Assembly (NCBI GenBank): GCA_020073215.1
Contig: JAIQFO010000038.1
Coordinates: 1-51,587 of the forward strand
DNA from: Terriglobia bacterium
GTDB lineage: Bacteria > Acidobacteriota > Terriglobia > Terriglobales > Acidobacteriaceae
Length of the DNA: 51,587 nucleotides
Reading direction: 5' to 3'
This document shows, piece by piece, positions 44,355-51,587 of this stretch; the stretch's first letter is position 1; the number at the start of each line of letters is the position of its first letter. The notes beneath the pieces were generated by a model. The model was not told the DNA's origin and searched no databases. It saw nothing but the letters and a program-made list of their open reading frames with translations. Position numbers and translations under genes: made by a program.

Positions 44355-46070
44355 ATGAGAGGACACCGCAGTGCTGTCCGGCGGTTGCTTTTCGTTCTCT
44401 CGCGGGCCATCCGACACTTGAGCGGACCGGTTCTCGGCGCCCTCGCGAGGCGCCTGGGGATCTGGCGTAGCCGCGTGCCTGCCTCGTCTGCGGCTGAACA
44501 CCTCAGGCTGTTCCTGCAGGAAGTGGATGGGGCCTTCCTCAAGCTGGGGCAGATTCTGGCAATGCGCGTGGACTTTTTACCCGAGGAGTACATTCGAGAG
44601 CTTCTGAAACTGCTTGATGCGATTCCTCCGTTCGATCCTGAGATCGCCAAGAGCATCGTCGAAGACGATCTGCAGGGCCGGATTCCGGATATCTTTCAGA
44701 CCTTCAGCGACGCTCCGATCGCCGCTGCCTCGTTCGGCCAAGTCCACGCGGCGACTCTCCCGAACGGCGCCAACGTCGTCGTCAAGATCCAGCGGCCATC
44801 GGTGCCGGACACTATCGCGGCCGACTTGAAGCTGTTTCGTTTCGCCGCTTTCCTGATCGATGCCACTGGCCTGACAGGCCGAATGCCGTTGAAACCGGTC
44901 TTCGAAGAATTTGCCGATTGGACAAGAGACGAACTGGACTACAGGATCGAGGGAAGCCATGTTCAGGAAATCCACGACAAGGCTGCCGGATGGAGGCTCG
45001 AACGAATTCCCAAGGTGTACTGGAGCCACACCTCGTCGAGAGTGCTAACCCTAGAGCGACTGGAGGGACTCTGGGTGAAAGAGATCATCGAGCGCCTCCA
45101 GCGAGACAAGGAATGGGTGCTCGAAGCCCTCGCCAAGCGGAACACGACTCTGTTCGACATCTCGCAGAATCTTTTCCGGAACACGCTTCGCCAGATTTTT
45201 GTGTACGGCATCTTCCATGCCGATCCGCATGCCGCCAATCTGCTGGTAATGAACGACGGCGTCATCGGCTATGTAGATTTTGGAATCACTGGCCGGATCA
45301 CGGACGACTCCAAGAAATCGCAGGTCAGAGTCCACGTGGCGCTGGAATCGGGAGATGTGAAACGGTTCTTTACAGCGGTCCTCGAGTTGATGGATACGCC
45401 CTATTTTGCGGACCTGCCGGCCTTCGAGAGGGACCTGAAACGGCTCTATCTCCGGTGGCTGACAGCACAATGGATGGGCGGCCGCGGCAACCTTCAGGAC
45501 AAGAGCTTCGCTCGCATGATGCTTGGAATCAACCGTGCGGCTCAGCGGAGCGGGGCAGCTCTGGGCAGTGCGGAGGTCCGCGTTTTTCGCGCCCTTGCGA
45601 CGGTTGATGCGGTACTCCTTCAGTTTGCCCCGGATCTCGACCTTCGTTCGGAGCTGCGCTACTTCTTCGGCGCTTACATGGCACGAAGACTGGTGGCTCA
45701 AGACGTGCCGCGGCTACTGCACAGGCTCCCGGAAGTTGTGGACATCCTCTCCCACCGCCTGGATGCGGAAGTGAGTTTTAGAAAGGCGTACGTGAGCCGC
45801 TCCAGGCGAACGCTGGGAATCATGTTCCAGGTGCTCGGCATTGGGAGTCTGGTTGTCGCAGGAGTGTTGGCGATACTGCCACAGTTCGCTCATCCCGTCC
45901 TGACCCGGCTGCACCTTGGCCGCGGGCAGGCGGTCTTGCTCAGCCTGTTGGCAACTGCTTGGTTCGCATGGCTCTCGCATTTGCTCAAGCTTCGCAGCGT
46001 GGTCGCCGGTGTGCCGGTCGAGGAGTTGAGGGCTGCGCGTCGGAAGGGCGGTGGTGGATGGCCACCATAG
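44355..46070 (+). CDS. UbiB/ABC1-family atypical kinase-like protein
   Basis: 571 residues. Hallmarks of the UbiB/ABC1/COQ8 family: FLKLGQILAMRVDFLPEEY (KxGQ motif), the Ala-rich AAASFGQVHAA loop replacing the glycine loop, VVKIQRP, HADPHAANLLV and VDFGITGRI. Two C-terminal membrane helices are seen (VLGIGSLVVAGVLAIL and LLSLLATAWFAWLSHLL). Such proteins bind ATP and support biosynthesis of isoprenoid quinones or other lipids at membranes. It lies 48 nt after the PLP gene and looks like the last gene of the operon, suggesting that the product may be lipophilic. Confidence 0.88.
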   Translation: MRGHRSAVRRLLFVLSRAIRHLSGPVLGALARRLGIWRSRVPASSAAEHLRLFLQEVDGAFLKLGQILAMRVDFLPEEYIRELLKLLDAIPPFDPEIAKSIVEDDLQGRIPDIFQTFSDAPIAAASFGQVHAATLPNGANVVVKIQRPSVPDTIAADLKLFRFAAFLIDATGLTGRMPLKPVFEEFADWTRDELDYRIEGSHVQEIHDKAAGWRLERIPKVYWSHTSSRVLTLERLEGLWVKEIIERLQRDKEWVLEALAKRNTTLFDISQNLFRNTLRQIFVYGIFHADPHAANLLVMNDGVIGYVDFGITGRITDDSKKSQVRVHVALESGDVKRFFTAVLELMDTPYFADLPAFERDLKRLYLRWLTAQWMGGRGNLQDKSFARMMLGINRAAQRSGAALGSAEVRVFRALATVDAVLLQFAPDLDLRSELRYFFGAYMARRLVAQDVPRLLHRLPEVVDILSHRLDAEVSFRKAYVSRSRRTLGIMFQVLGIGSLVVAGVLAILPQFAHPVLTRLHLGRGQAVLLSLLATAWFAWLSHLLKLRSVVAGVPVEELRAARRKGGGGWPP

Positions 46071-46357
46071 TCGGAAGAACTGCGGAGTGCTGCTTACGGA
46101 ATCGGAAAGATAGATATCTGTTCATTGCCTTGGGCGTAGAGGTCGGATCGTCGGCATGGTTTGAATCAGGCCAGAAACACCGTGTTTTAACCATGGGGCG
46201 GCGACCAGAGCATGTTAGCCCAGCCCGTATCAGGCAGGTCCGCGGCATTAGAAACGCCAACCTACAAAAGGCGATGTCTTATATGACTTCCGCGGACTTA
46301 GGCAGCCCCCGCGGTCTTGTACGTTGTTAAAGAACCAATCCGAGCTGGAGGTGTGAG

Positions 46358-47035
46358 ATGAAAAAGGAAATCAAGCACAGACAAGAGATCGTTCGCTTCG
46401 GAAAGCTGTTGCATGAGCGGGGTTACGTTGCCGCTACAGATGGCAACCTCTCGGTACGGTTCGGCCCACAGTCCATCCTGATCACTCCATCGTGCATAAG
46501 TAAGGGCATGATGCGGCCACAGGATATGGTAGTCGTCGATCTGCAAGGACGCAAACTCGCTGGATGGCGGAATGTGTCCAGCGAGATTGCCATGCACTTG
46601 CTGATCTACAAGCTGCGCGAGGACGTGAATGCCATCGTGCACGCTCACCCACCAGTTGCCACAGGATACGCCGCGGCTGGAATTTCCCTGAATCCGGCTC
46701 TCGTCTGCGAAGCGGTGATCGGGTTGGGAGACGTTCCGCTGGCCAAGTATGCGATACCTGGCACACCCGAGTTGGCGGACACCCTAGCTCCCTTCATTCC
46801 GCATCATCAGGCCGTCCTCATGGCCAACCACGGTGTCGTCACCTATGCGGAGGATTTGCCCCGAGCCTACATGAAAATGGAGTCCGTGGAGCACTTTGCT
46901 AGGATCGCACTCGTCAGCAAGCTGCTGGGACAACAGCATTTGCTTACCGCTGATGAACTCGACCAACTCGTCGTAGCACGGCAGAAATATCAACGTAAGA
47001 GTGCACACGCGCAGGCACTCGTCTTTTCGCCATGA
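46358..47035 (+). CDS. Class II aldolase/adducin family protein (FucA-like)
   Basis: 225 residues; GGAGGTG precedes ATG. Blocks: ERGYVAATDGNLSVRFG (phosphate-binding), SSEIAMHLLIY with the catalytic Glu, HAHPPVA with the zinc His pair, and LMANHGVVTY with a third zinc His. It resembles fuculose-phosphate, rhamnulose-phosphate or 5-deoxyribulose-phosphate aldolases and MtnB-like dehydratases. It lies 287 nt after the UbiB-like gene, so it may be a separate unit. A role in salvaging 5'-deoxyadenosine from radical SAM chemistry is possible, but the other shunt genes are not here. Confidence 0.85.
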   Translation: MKKEIKHRQEIVRFGKLLHERGYVAATDGNLSVRFGPQSILITPSCISKGMMRPQDMVVVDLQGRKLAGWRNVSSEIAMHLLIYKLREDVNAIVHAHPPVATGYAAAGISLNPALVCEAVIGLGDVPLAKYAIPGTPELADTLAPFIPHHQAVLMANHGVVTYAEDLPRAYMKMESVEHFARIALVSKLLGQQHLLTADELDQLVVARQKYQRKSAHAQALVFSP

Positions 47036-47344
47036 AGTAGGACCTTCTATGATTGGCGTAGGAAAGGGCGGGCCCTGCAAAGTGCGCAGTCCGTGAGCCT
47101 GTGCTACACAATAATTCCATCGGGACTCAGGACCGTGCAACTCACGTGAAGTATTAAGTTCCCCTTACTCCTGGCTGTGGTGGGTGGTAGTGCTAGAAGG
47201 TCTCATGAGATTTGGGCTCATTTGGCTGGGACTCAGCAGACGAGCGAGAGGTAGCCAGAAACTCCGTGACGTCAAGCTGAAATGGCATGAAACGTGCTCT
47301 CACCATGTCAATCCGGAAGCATTGTCCCAGGCGTGTTCACCACA
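47036..47344 (+). other. Intergenic, no gene supported
   Basis: About 300 nt after the aldolase gene. Open frames lack ribosome sites and recognisable protein motifs. It leads into a decayed DUF932 fragment. Confidence 0.4.
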
Positions 47345-47430
47345 CCCGTGCTCGCGAAACACTCAAAGTCGTTCTTGCTCATCGACTGCATCTCGGTCGG
47401 CGTCGACTGAATGCAGCGTGATACTTCTCA
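47345..47430 (+). pseudogene. Decayed fragment of a DUF932 gene
   Basis: The frame reads PVLAKHSKSF then LLIDCISVGVD, a TGA stop and MQRD. This matches SPVLAKHSKHFSLEDALSIG and VDRMQRN of the intact DUF932 gene at 30663, with a stop codon in place of Arg. Only ~25 codons remain. It marks a second piece of the same kind of mobile DNA 16 kb away. Confidence 0.65.
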
Positions 47431-47815
47431 ACGCTCACGGAGATGCTGACGCACAACCGCCGACTATCGAGTTGTGCAGGAAAGGAAAAACTTGCGACTC
47501 ACCGCTGGAAGAGCCCGCCTTACGTCTAACTAGAGACCTCCCCAAACCTTCTGCGGCAGTGGGGTATTTCTAACGGTTGCCGCGTCGACCGAGCTCTTCG
47601 GTCTGCCGATAGCTGAGGTGAATCCGCGAAGTCCATGTTCGATCGATCGTCAGGCTGTCAGTTAATTAAAGCATAGTATGCACCTTGCCCTAATGCCCCA
47701 TACCTGCGTATTGTTGCCGAGTGAGATTTCCGCGATGTAGTGGAATTCTACTGCACTTCACTTCTCTACCCAGTCGCTTCGGCATCGAAAGAGAATCCAA
47801 CCCAAAGCAAGATCG
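47431..47815 (+). other. Intergenic, no gene supported
   Basis: About 385 nt with no open frame of coding character and no RNA gene recognised. A low-GC patch near 47650-47720 might hold a promoter for the next small gene. Confidence 0.35.
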
Positions 47816-48097
47816 TTGGCCCTGCTCTCGATCACCGAAGCCTTCGATCCGATTTACTCAGTTCTTTGGGAAGCCCCGATCGCTGCTTTGGAACTCATAG
47901 ACTCCGCTGGGCCAGCGGGCATTCCTGTCGCGCGGTTGCGTCCCATATATGAAAGGGCCGCTGCTCGCTTCCCAGAAATTTATGACGGGTGCAGTTTTTT
48001 GCAGTGGCTTCAGTTCCGGGAAGAGACTCAGCTGGTCTCATGGCATGCATACAAGGCAGTGCTTACCCTTGACGGACAGGCTCTTCTGAGGTTCTGA
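47816..48097 (+). CDS. Small conserved-looking protein of unknown function
   Basis: 93 residues from a TTG start at 47816; no better start was found and the ribosome site is weak. The protein (ITEAFDPIYSVLWEAPIAAL; ELIDSAGPAGIPVARLRPIY; ARFPEIYDGCSFLQWLQFRE) looks globular and acidic, with balanced composition. It has no signal peptide and no known domain. Coding is inferred from composition only. Confidence 0.55.
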   Translation: MALLSITEAFDPIYSVLWEAPIAALELIDSAGPAGIPVARLRPIYERAAARFPEIYDGCSFLQWLQFREETQLVSWHAYKAVLTLDGQALLRF

Positions 48098-48190
48098 TTT
48101 GTGACCGACGCAATGGTGGAGGCGTGAGACGAGACGCTCTGAACTCCTCGGAGCGACGCGGCAGATGGTCAGGGCAAGGATTCCCGGTTT

Positions 48191-48550
48191 TCAGGCAGCG
48201 GCTTTGAGCTCTGCTGCACGCCGCTCTTTCCCGCTGTATTCAGTCATGGCTTCGCCCGGCCATTTGAGCGAAACATAAGTGGGAGGTCCAACGAAAAACG
48301 CAATTCGCTGTCCCGGTGCGGCATGCCGGAGCTGTTCACAGAAATCGATCACCTGTCCGGGAAGCTGAGAGCCAACGTCCAGCAAGACCCAGTGGTAGGT
48401 TTTTCGTTGCCAAAGAGAACGACTATCGGCCAGCCCCCGGGCCACGTCTACTTGAAGTCCATGGGCTCTTAGTATGCTTGCCCGCAGCGTTTGCTTAGAC
48501 TCGGAGCCACCAACCAGAAGGACTTTTTGCCCCCAAAAGTGCTCATGCAT
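48191..48550 (-). CDS. Receiver-like domain protein
   Basis: ATG 48550 gives about 119 residues (ATG 48610 is an alternative). It has the layout of a response-regulator receiver: KVLLVGGSESKQTLRASILR at the start, DVARGLADSRSLWQRKTYHW and VLLDVGSQLPGQ, where the Asp of LLDVG sits near the phospho-acceptor position. The first acidic pair (DD) is replaced by GG-S, so metal binding and phosphorylation are doubtful. It ends in a polar Ala-rich tail. No kinase partner nearby. Confidence 0.6.
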   Translation of the reverse strand: MHEHFWGQKVLLVGGSESKQTLRASILRAHGLQVDVARGLADSRSLWQRKTYHWVLLDVGSQLPGQVIDFCEQLRHAAPGQRIAFFVGPPTYVSLKWPGEAMTEYSGKERRAAELKAAA

Positions 48551-48752
48551 TATTGCGGCAGCGCTCTTCACGCCAGGCCTCTCCGGCAAGAATACTTTCT
48601 CTCGACACATGGGCGCTTTCCGGATAGGAACGATGGGAGAGTCTCCTCCACCTAGTCTACAACCACGCAGGAGCAGAGTAGGATTCTCCTGTAGAGACCG
48701 AACATGACCTCGGTTGCGCCGCTATCGGCTATTCAAGTGAAGGAGGTGTCCT

Positions 48753-49040
48753 GTGACTACCTATATTATTCTGAGTCGCTTTTCCCCCGAAGCATTCGAG
48801 GATCCCAAGAATTTTAGGGACTTGGCTTCCGCGGTGTCGGCGAAGATCAAGAAGCAGTGTCCGGATATCGTCTGGAAGGGCAGCTTCGCAACCTTAGGAC
48901 GTTTCGATGTCGTCGACCTCGTCGAAGCAGAGGACCCAAAGCAAATCGAGAAGGCCGCAATGATCATCCGTGCTTATGGGCATTCGATGACGGAAACACT
49001 GGTCGCAACTCCGTGGAAGGAGTTCCTGGCTACGCTGTGA
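48753..49040 (+). CDS. GYD domain-containing protein
   Basis: 95 residues from GTG 48753 after GAAGGAGG. Ferredoxin-like fold pattern of the GYD family: YIILSRFSPEAFEDP, WKGSFATLGRFDVVDLVEA and AAMIIRAYGHSMTETLVATP. The eponymous Gly-x-(Y/F)-D is seen as GRFD. Small, probably cytoplasmic and oligomeric; biochemical role not known. The next gene starts 19 nt after its stop. Confidence 0.8.
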   Translation: MTTYIILSRFSPEAFEDPKNFRDLASAVSAKIKKQCPDIVWKGSFATLGRFDVVDLVEAEDPKQIEKAAMIIRAYGHSMTETLVATPWKEFLATL

Positions 49041-49059
49041 TGTCCCATGGAGGACGCAT

Positions 49060-49509
49060 ATGCCCCAGGTTGTGGCAAAGAAGCTGGGGATCGACTTGTC
49101 TTCGCGGAAGGAGGGAGAGCTGTTCAAGTGGTTTCTGGCCTGCCTGCTCTTTGGCAAGCCGATCCAGCAAGAGATCGCCGAGCGGGCATACACCCGACTG
49201 GTGTCTGAGGGCCTGCGGAGCCCGGATGCAATACTCAACGCGGGCTGGGACAACCTGGTCGAACTGCTCGACGAAGCACACTATGTGCGTTACGACTTTT
49301 CTGCCGCCACCAAGCTGCTGGAAGTGTGCCAGGAACTTAAGCAGCGCTACGGCGGTATCACAGAACTGATCGCGCAGACAACGCATGGTTCGGAGCTCTC
49401 TGCCCGGCTGCAGGAGTTCAAGCACATCGGTCCCGTCACCGCCCGGATCTTCACACGCGAGGTAGGGCCAATCTGGTACGGCTCCCGCAGGTCGATTCGC
49501 CCCGTGTGA
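49060..49509 (+). CDS. Helix-hairpin-helix (endonuclease III-like) protein, possibly C-terminally truncated
   Basis: 149 residues. FKWFLACLLFGKPIQQEIAE, LVSEGLRSPDAILNAGWDNL and LQEFKHIGPVTARIFTREVG resemble the HhH-GPD region of endonuclease III-like proteins; KHIGPVTA is the hairpin. The iron-sulfur cluster cysteines of EndoIII are absent. Related proteins usually continue for ~60 residues beyond GPIWYG, whereas this one ends at RRSIRPV, so the 3' end may be broken. It is convergent with the methyltransferase gene. Confidence 0.6.
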   Translation: MPQVVAKKLGIDLSSRKEGELFKWFLACLLFGKPIQQEIAERAYTRLVSEGLRSPDAILNAGWDNLVELLDEAHYVRYDFSAATKLLEVCQELKQRYGGITELIAQTTHGSELSARLQEFKHIGPVTARIFTREVGPIWYGSRRSIRPV

Positions 49510-49555
49510 GGGTGTGCTCCTATCCAAGAGCAGATCAGGCGACAGACAGGCGTGC

Positions 49556-50230
49556 TCAGGGGACAACAACTTCGCAGAACAGGCTCGAACCGTCTACTTC
49601 GATGATGTTCGGGACAAAGCCGAGAACAGCAGCCATGTTCCTGAAGCATCCGGCGTCTGCAGTTGTGGCGCGAAAGCCGTCGTTGCAGACAATTATGCCA
49701 TTGCCCGTGGCCCGATAATCGATCTCGCCTATTAGTCCGTGTTCAGCTTGGATCTCAAACCACTTGAGACGTTCCTCCCAGAAGCGGTCGGAATAGCTGG
49801 AGAAAAGGACAACACCCGCGGGCCGAGTCACACGAACAGCCTCTGCGAAGAGCTGCTGCTGATCAACCCCGAAGGCGGCGATCCCATTCTGGATGCAGAT
49901 TGTCAGATCGAAGGCGTGATCCCGAAAAGCCATGTGCGTAGCGTCCATCGCTACGAGGTGGAGCGAGTTCTTGCGCTCCAGGAAGTCCGCAGCCATGCGC
50001 AAACTTGGAATCGAGGTATCGATTCCGACCAAAGTGCGCACCCGGGGTAGGAGCCGCCGAAGCACTCTTCCATAACCACACCCGAGTTCCACGACCGCCA
50101 TGGAGGAAGACGTTTTCTGAAGTACGAAGTCAACTTCCGCTTCGAGGTAGGCCTTCGCCCTGGCTGGGGCTAAGTCGTAGCAGGCGCGGAGGCGCTCGCC
50201 GGAAAGCCTCTCAGTGTAGTAGCCAGGCAT
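49556..50230 (-). CDS. Class I SAM-dependent methyltransferase
   Basis: 224 residues. VVELGCGYGRVLRRLLPRV is the SAM-binding motif I, TLVGIDTSIPSLRMA motif II, then LVAMDATHMAFRDHAFDLTI and VRVTRPAGVVLFSSYS. The substrate is not predictable. The start ATG 50230 lacks a clear ribosome site. It lies downstream of DCC1 and cyclopropane-synthase remnants on the same strand. Confidence 0.8.
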   Translation of the reverse strand: MPGYYTERLSGERLRACYDLAPARAKAYLEAEVDFVLQKTSSSMAVVELGCGYGRVLRRLLPRVRTLVGIDTSIPSLRMAADFLERKNSLHLVAMDATHMAFRDHAFDLTICIQNGIAAFGVDQQQLFAEAVRVTRPAGVVLFSSYSDRFWEERLKWFEIQAEHGLIGEIDYRATGNGIIVCNDGFRATTADAGCFRNMAAVLGFVPNIIEVDGSSLFCEVVVP

Positions 50231-50375
50231 GAGGAGAAGTCGGACACTGCGCGACTACGCGCGCCAGCTTTCTAACCAGGGGCCCGGATCGGCTTAGATC
50301 TAGACGCGATACCACTCGTCGCGGGTCAGTGGCAAACCATTCTGCCTGAGCAATGGCTTGGCCCGCAGAGTCAGG

Positions 50376-50477
50376 TATACGGTATACGTTCAGACGACCG
50401 CTCCGGAATCCATGCGCCGCGCCAATCATGTAGAGGCGCCATATGTGGTAAGCGACGGCGTCCCGCCCCGCCTCGGT
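50376..50477 (-). pseudogene. C-terminal remnant of cyclopropane-fatty-acid synthase
   Basis: The minus-strand frame reads GRDAVAYHIWRLYMIGAAHG then FRSGRLNVYRI. The IWRLYM-G-A-x-x-F-x-x-G-R-L pattern is the usual C-terminal end of CFA synthases. A TGA lies just upstream and the catalytic body is missing. It overlaps the 3' end of the DCC1 gene in another frame. Confidence 0.55.
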
Positions 50478-50929
50478 TCATCTGCCTTGGGTGGGCCGTC
50501 GCACGACGCCGCAGCGCCACCGCGACACTTGCCGAGGGAATATCTGTTCGTGGCAACGAACCCGTACAGTAGCCGCCCTAGTTGGCGAAATGGGAATCGG
50601 TGCCCCAGCACGCCAATGAGCCAAGTGGACGGGAACAAACGCGCCAGACAGGCGACGGCATCCCCGCCGATATGAATTTCGCCTTCGGGGGTGACGACGG
50701 GCAACCGCCGCAGGCATTCATCCATTCGCAGCCGGGGATCGACCGCTGATAAGACCTCCGCGCTGATGGGCAGGCAGATCGTCTTGTTCTCGCGGTCGAG
50801 CGTCTTCAGCCACGACACGAAAGCCTGACAAATCTCGCACTGCCCGTCGTAGAGCACCCGGTACGCTACCTTTGTACCGTGCTGCTCGTCAGGCTTTTCG
50901 GCGATGTCCTCGACAGGGTATCCACGCAT
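50426..50929 (-). CDS. DCC1-like thiol-disulfide oxidoreductase family protein (DUF393)
   Basis: 167 residues. RVLYDGQCEICQAFVSWLKT is the DCC motif (DGxCxxC), followed by LDRENKTICLP, LRRLPVVTPEGEIHIGGDA and a C-terminal RFPFRQLGRLLYGFVATNRY. The C-x-x-C could act in thiol-disulfide exchange. The last ~30 residues (ASCDGPPKADEPRRGG onward) overlap a CFA-synthase remnant in another frame and are probably not native, so the C-terminus may have been replaced. Confidence 0.75.
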   Translation of the reverse strand: MRGYPVEDIAEKPDEQHGTKVAYRVLYDGQCEICQAFVSWLKTLDRENKTICLPISAEVLSAVDPRLRMDECLRRLPVVTPEGEIHIGGDAVACLARLFPSTWLIGVLGHRFPFRQLGRLLYGFVATNRYSLGKCRGGAAASCDGPPKADEPRRGGTPSLTTYGAST

Positions 50930-50985
50930 GGCGGGAATGTTAGGTCGGGCGGGAGGGAAAGGTCAATCGCAGCGCAGGAGAGAGC

Positions 50986-51057
50986 TATTGCAGCTTCGCG
51001 TACTCAGCCTTGGCTTGCTTCAAGATCGGGATGTCGGGGTCGGCGTCTTTCAATGCG
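50986..51057 (-). pseudogene. C-terminal tail of a lost TPR protein
   Basis: The minus strand reads ALKDADPDIPILKQAKAEYA then KLQ and stop. The KDADPDIPILK-AKAEYAKL ending is typical of acidobacterial TPR-containing kinases or regulators. Upstream sequence is unrelated. The rest of 50930-51296 shows no gene. Confidence 0.5.
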
Positions 51058-51296
51058 GACTCTGGTCTCGCTGCGCCAAAGACTGGCCGACCTCGGTCGC
51101 CACGATGGCGACAAGCAGTTGAGTGCTGAGGTGAGTCTCCCAAAGTGTCACAGGAACGGGGGGTATCTGTTTCTGGTGCGCCCGTCCTCCGTGCTTCTCT
51201 CCCCAGCCCTGCTCCCCGAATTCCCGCTGAATAGCCTTGCGTGCGGCTGATCTACTGTGCACAATTCAGGCTGCAATCTGTACGTGGAGGCATGCC

Positions 51297-51587
51297 ATGG
51301 CGAAGGTAAAGCAACTCACGGTGGCGCTGGAGAACCGGCCCGGCACACTGGCTCATGTGGCAAACGTTCTCGCCGATGCGAAGGTGAACGTCTTGGCTCT
51401 TCTGGGCAGCACGGCGGGAACGCAAGGATCGGTGCAGGTTGTCGTGGACAACGTCAACAAAGCCAAGAAGGCTCTGGGCGGGACGGGACTCTCGTACACC
51501 GAAGGCACGCTGGAGCAGGTCGAACTGGCGAATAAGCCCGGCGCCCTAGCGGAACTGGCCGGGAAGCTGGCGAAGAAGGGCATCAAC
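51297..51587 (+). CDS. ACT-domain protein (incomplete at the window end)
   Basis: ATG 51297 with GGAGG upstream; 97 residues visible. Two ACT repeats are evident: LTVALENRPGTLAHVANVLA and VELANKPGALAELAGKLAKK. Such small tandem ACT proteins bind amino acids or other ligands and regulate enzymes. The stop lies outside the window. Confidence 0.85.
   Translation, partial: MAKVKQLTVALENRPGTLAHVANVLADAKVNVLALLGSTAGTQGSVQVVVDNVNKAKKALGGTGLSYTEGTLEQVELANKPGALAELAGKLAKKGIN

Noticed and set aside
47184..47573. Open frame of 129 codons
   Set aside because: It crosses the decayed DUF932 piece in another frame, has Ser/Arg-rich composition and no ribosome site.
1..51587. CRISPR array or rRNA genes
   Set aside because: No regularly spaced direct repeats and no conserved rRNA segments were seen anywhere in the window.

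Overview
This 51.6 kb window looks like a chromosomal segment of an Acidobacteriota bacterium (probably Terriglobia), possibly from a metagenome. That is an inference. It rests on a CadC-type winged-helix protein fused to TPRs, a TIGR03118 family protein, secreted proteins with Ig-like or HYDIN-like repeats, several ECF sigma factors, a moderately high GC content and many broken gene remnants. No database search was possible.

Layout. (1) 1-9 kb, carbohydrate use: a secreted polysaccharide-deacetylase-like protein, a frameshifted glycosyl-hydrolase-like gene, and a minus-strand pair of GH36 alpha-galactosidase and GatZ/KbaZ-type tagatose-bisphosphate aldolase subunit. (2) 9-10 kb: a truncated serine hydrolase. 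(3) 10-21.6 kb, an extracytoplasmic regulon: an ECF sigma factor and its probable membrane anti-sigma factor sit in the centre. On both sides are secreted or periplasmic proteins: DUF3455, TIGR03118, a haem-binding protein, a porin, a cytochrome c, a CuA-type cupredoxin, a choice-of-anchor-D protein and a small secreted protein. Four copies of one 36-bp promoter-like element (12704, 15481, 17862, 20585) precede the four flanking transcription units, all pointing at their genes, with identical internal spacing. (4) 21.7-27 kb: CadC-TPR regulator, small secreted protein, orphan PhoB-type DNA-binding protein, second ECF sigma factor, epoxide hydrolase.

(5) 27-32 kb, a mobile-DNA graveyard: IS66 transposase remnant, tyrosine-integrase tail next to a 3' fragment of tRNA-Phe(GAA), an intact large serine recombinase, a DUF932 gene and the head of a lost MFS transporter. 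(6) 32-34.2 kb: E1 alpha and beta subunits of a 2-oxoacid dehydrogenase. (7) 34.8-46 kb, the most interesting part: a same-strand run with an AmmeMemoRadiSam-like radical SAM enzyme, a His/Ala-rich small protein, a small helical protein, a CpaM-like methyltransferase, a membrane protein that fuses an HgcA-like corrinoid domain to an HgcB-like 2[4Fe-4S] ferredoxin, two tandem radical SAM paralogues, a left-handed beta-helix protein, a Cys/Met-metabolism PLP enzyme and a UbiB/ABC1 kinase-like protein. Short gaps and 4-11 nt overlaps from 37.1 to 46.1 kb suggest one operon. I read it as an undescribed corrinoid/radical-SAM one-carbon or methyl-transfer pathway; its substrate is unknown.

(8) 46.3-51.6 kb: class II aldolase, a degenerate second DUF932 piece, and small genes (receiver-like, GYD, helix-hairpin-helix, methyltransferase, DCC1 thiol oxidoreductase, ACT domain) mixed with remnants of a cyclopropane-fatty-acid synthase and a TPR protein. 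No rRNA, intact tRNA or CRISPR array was seen.
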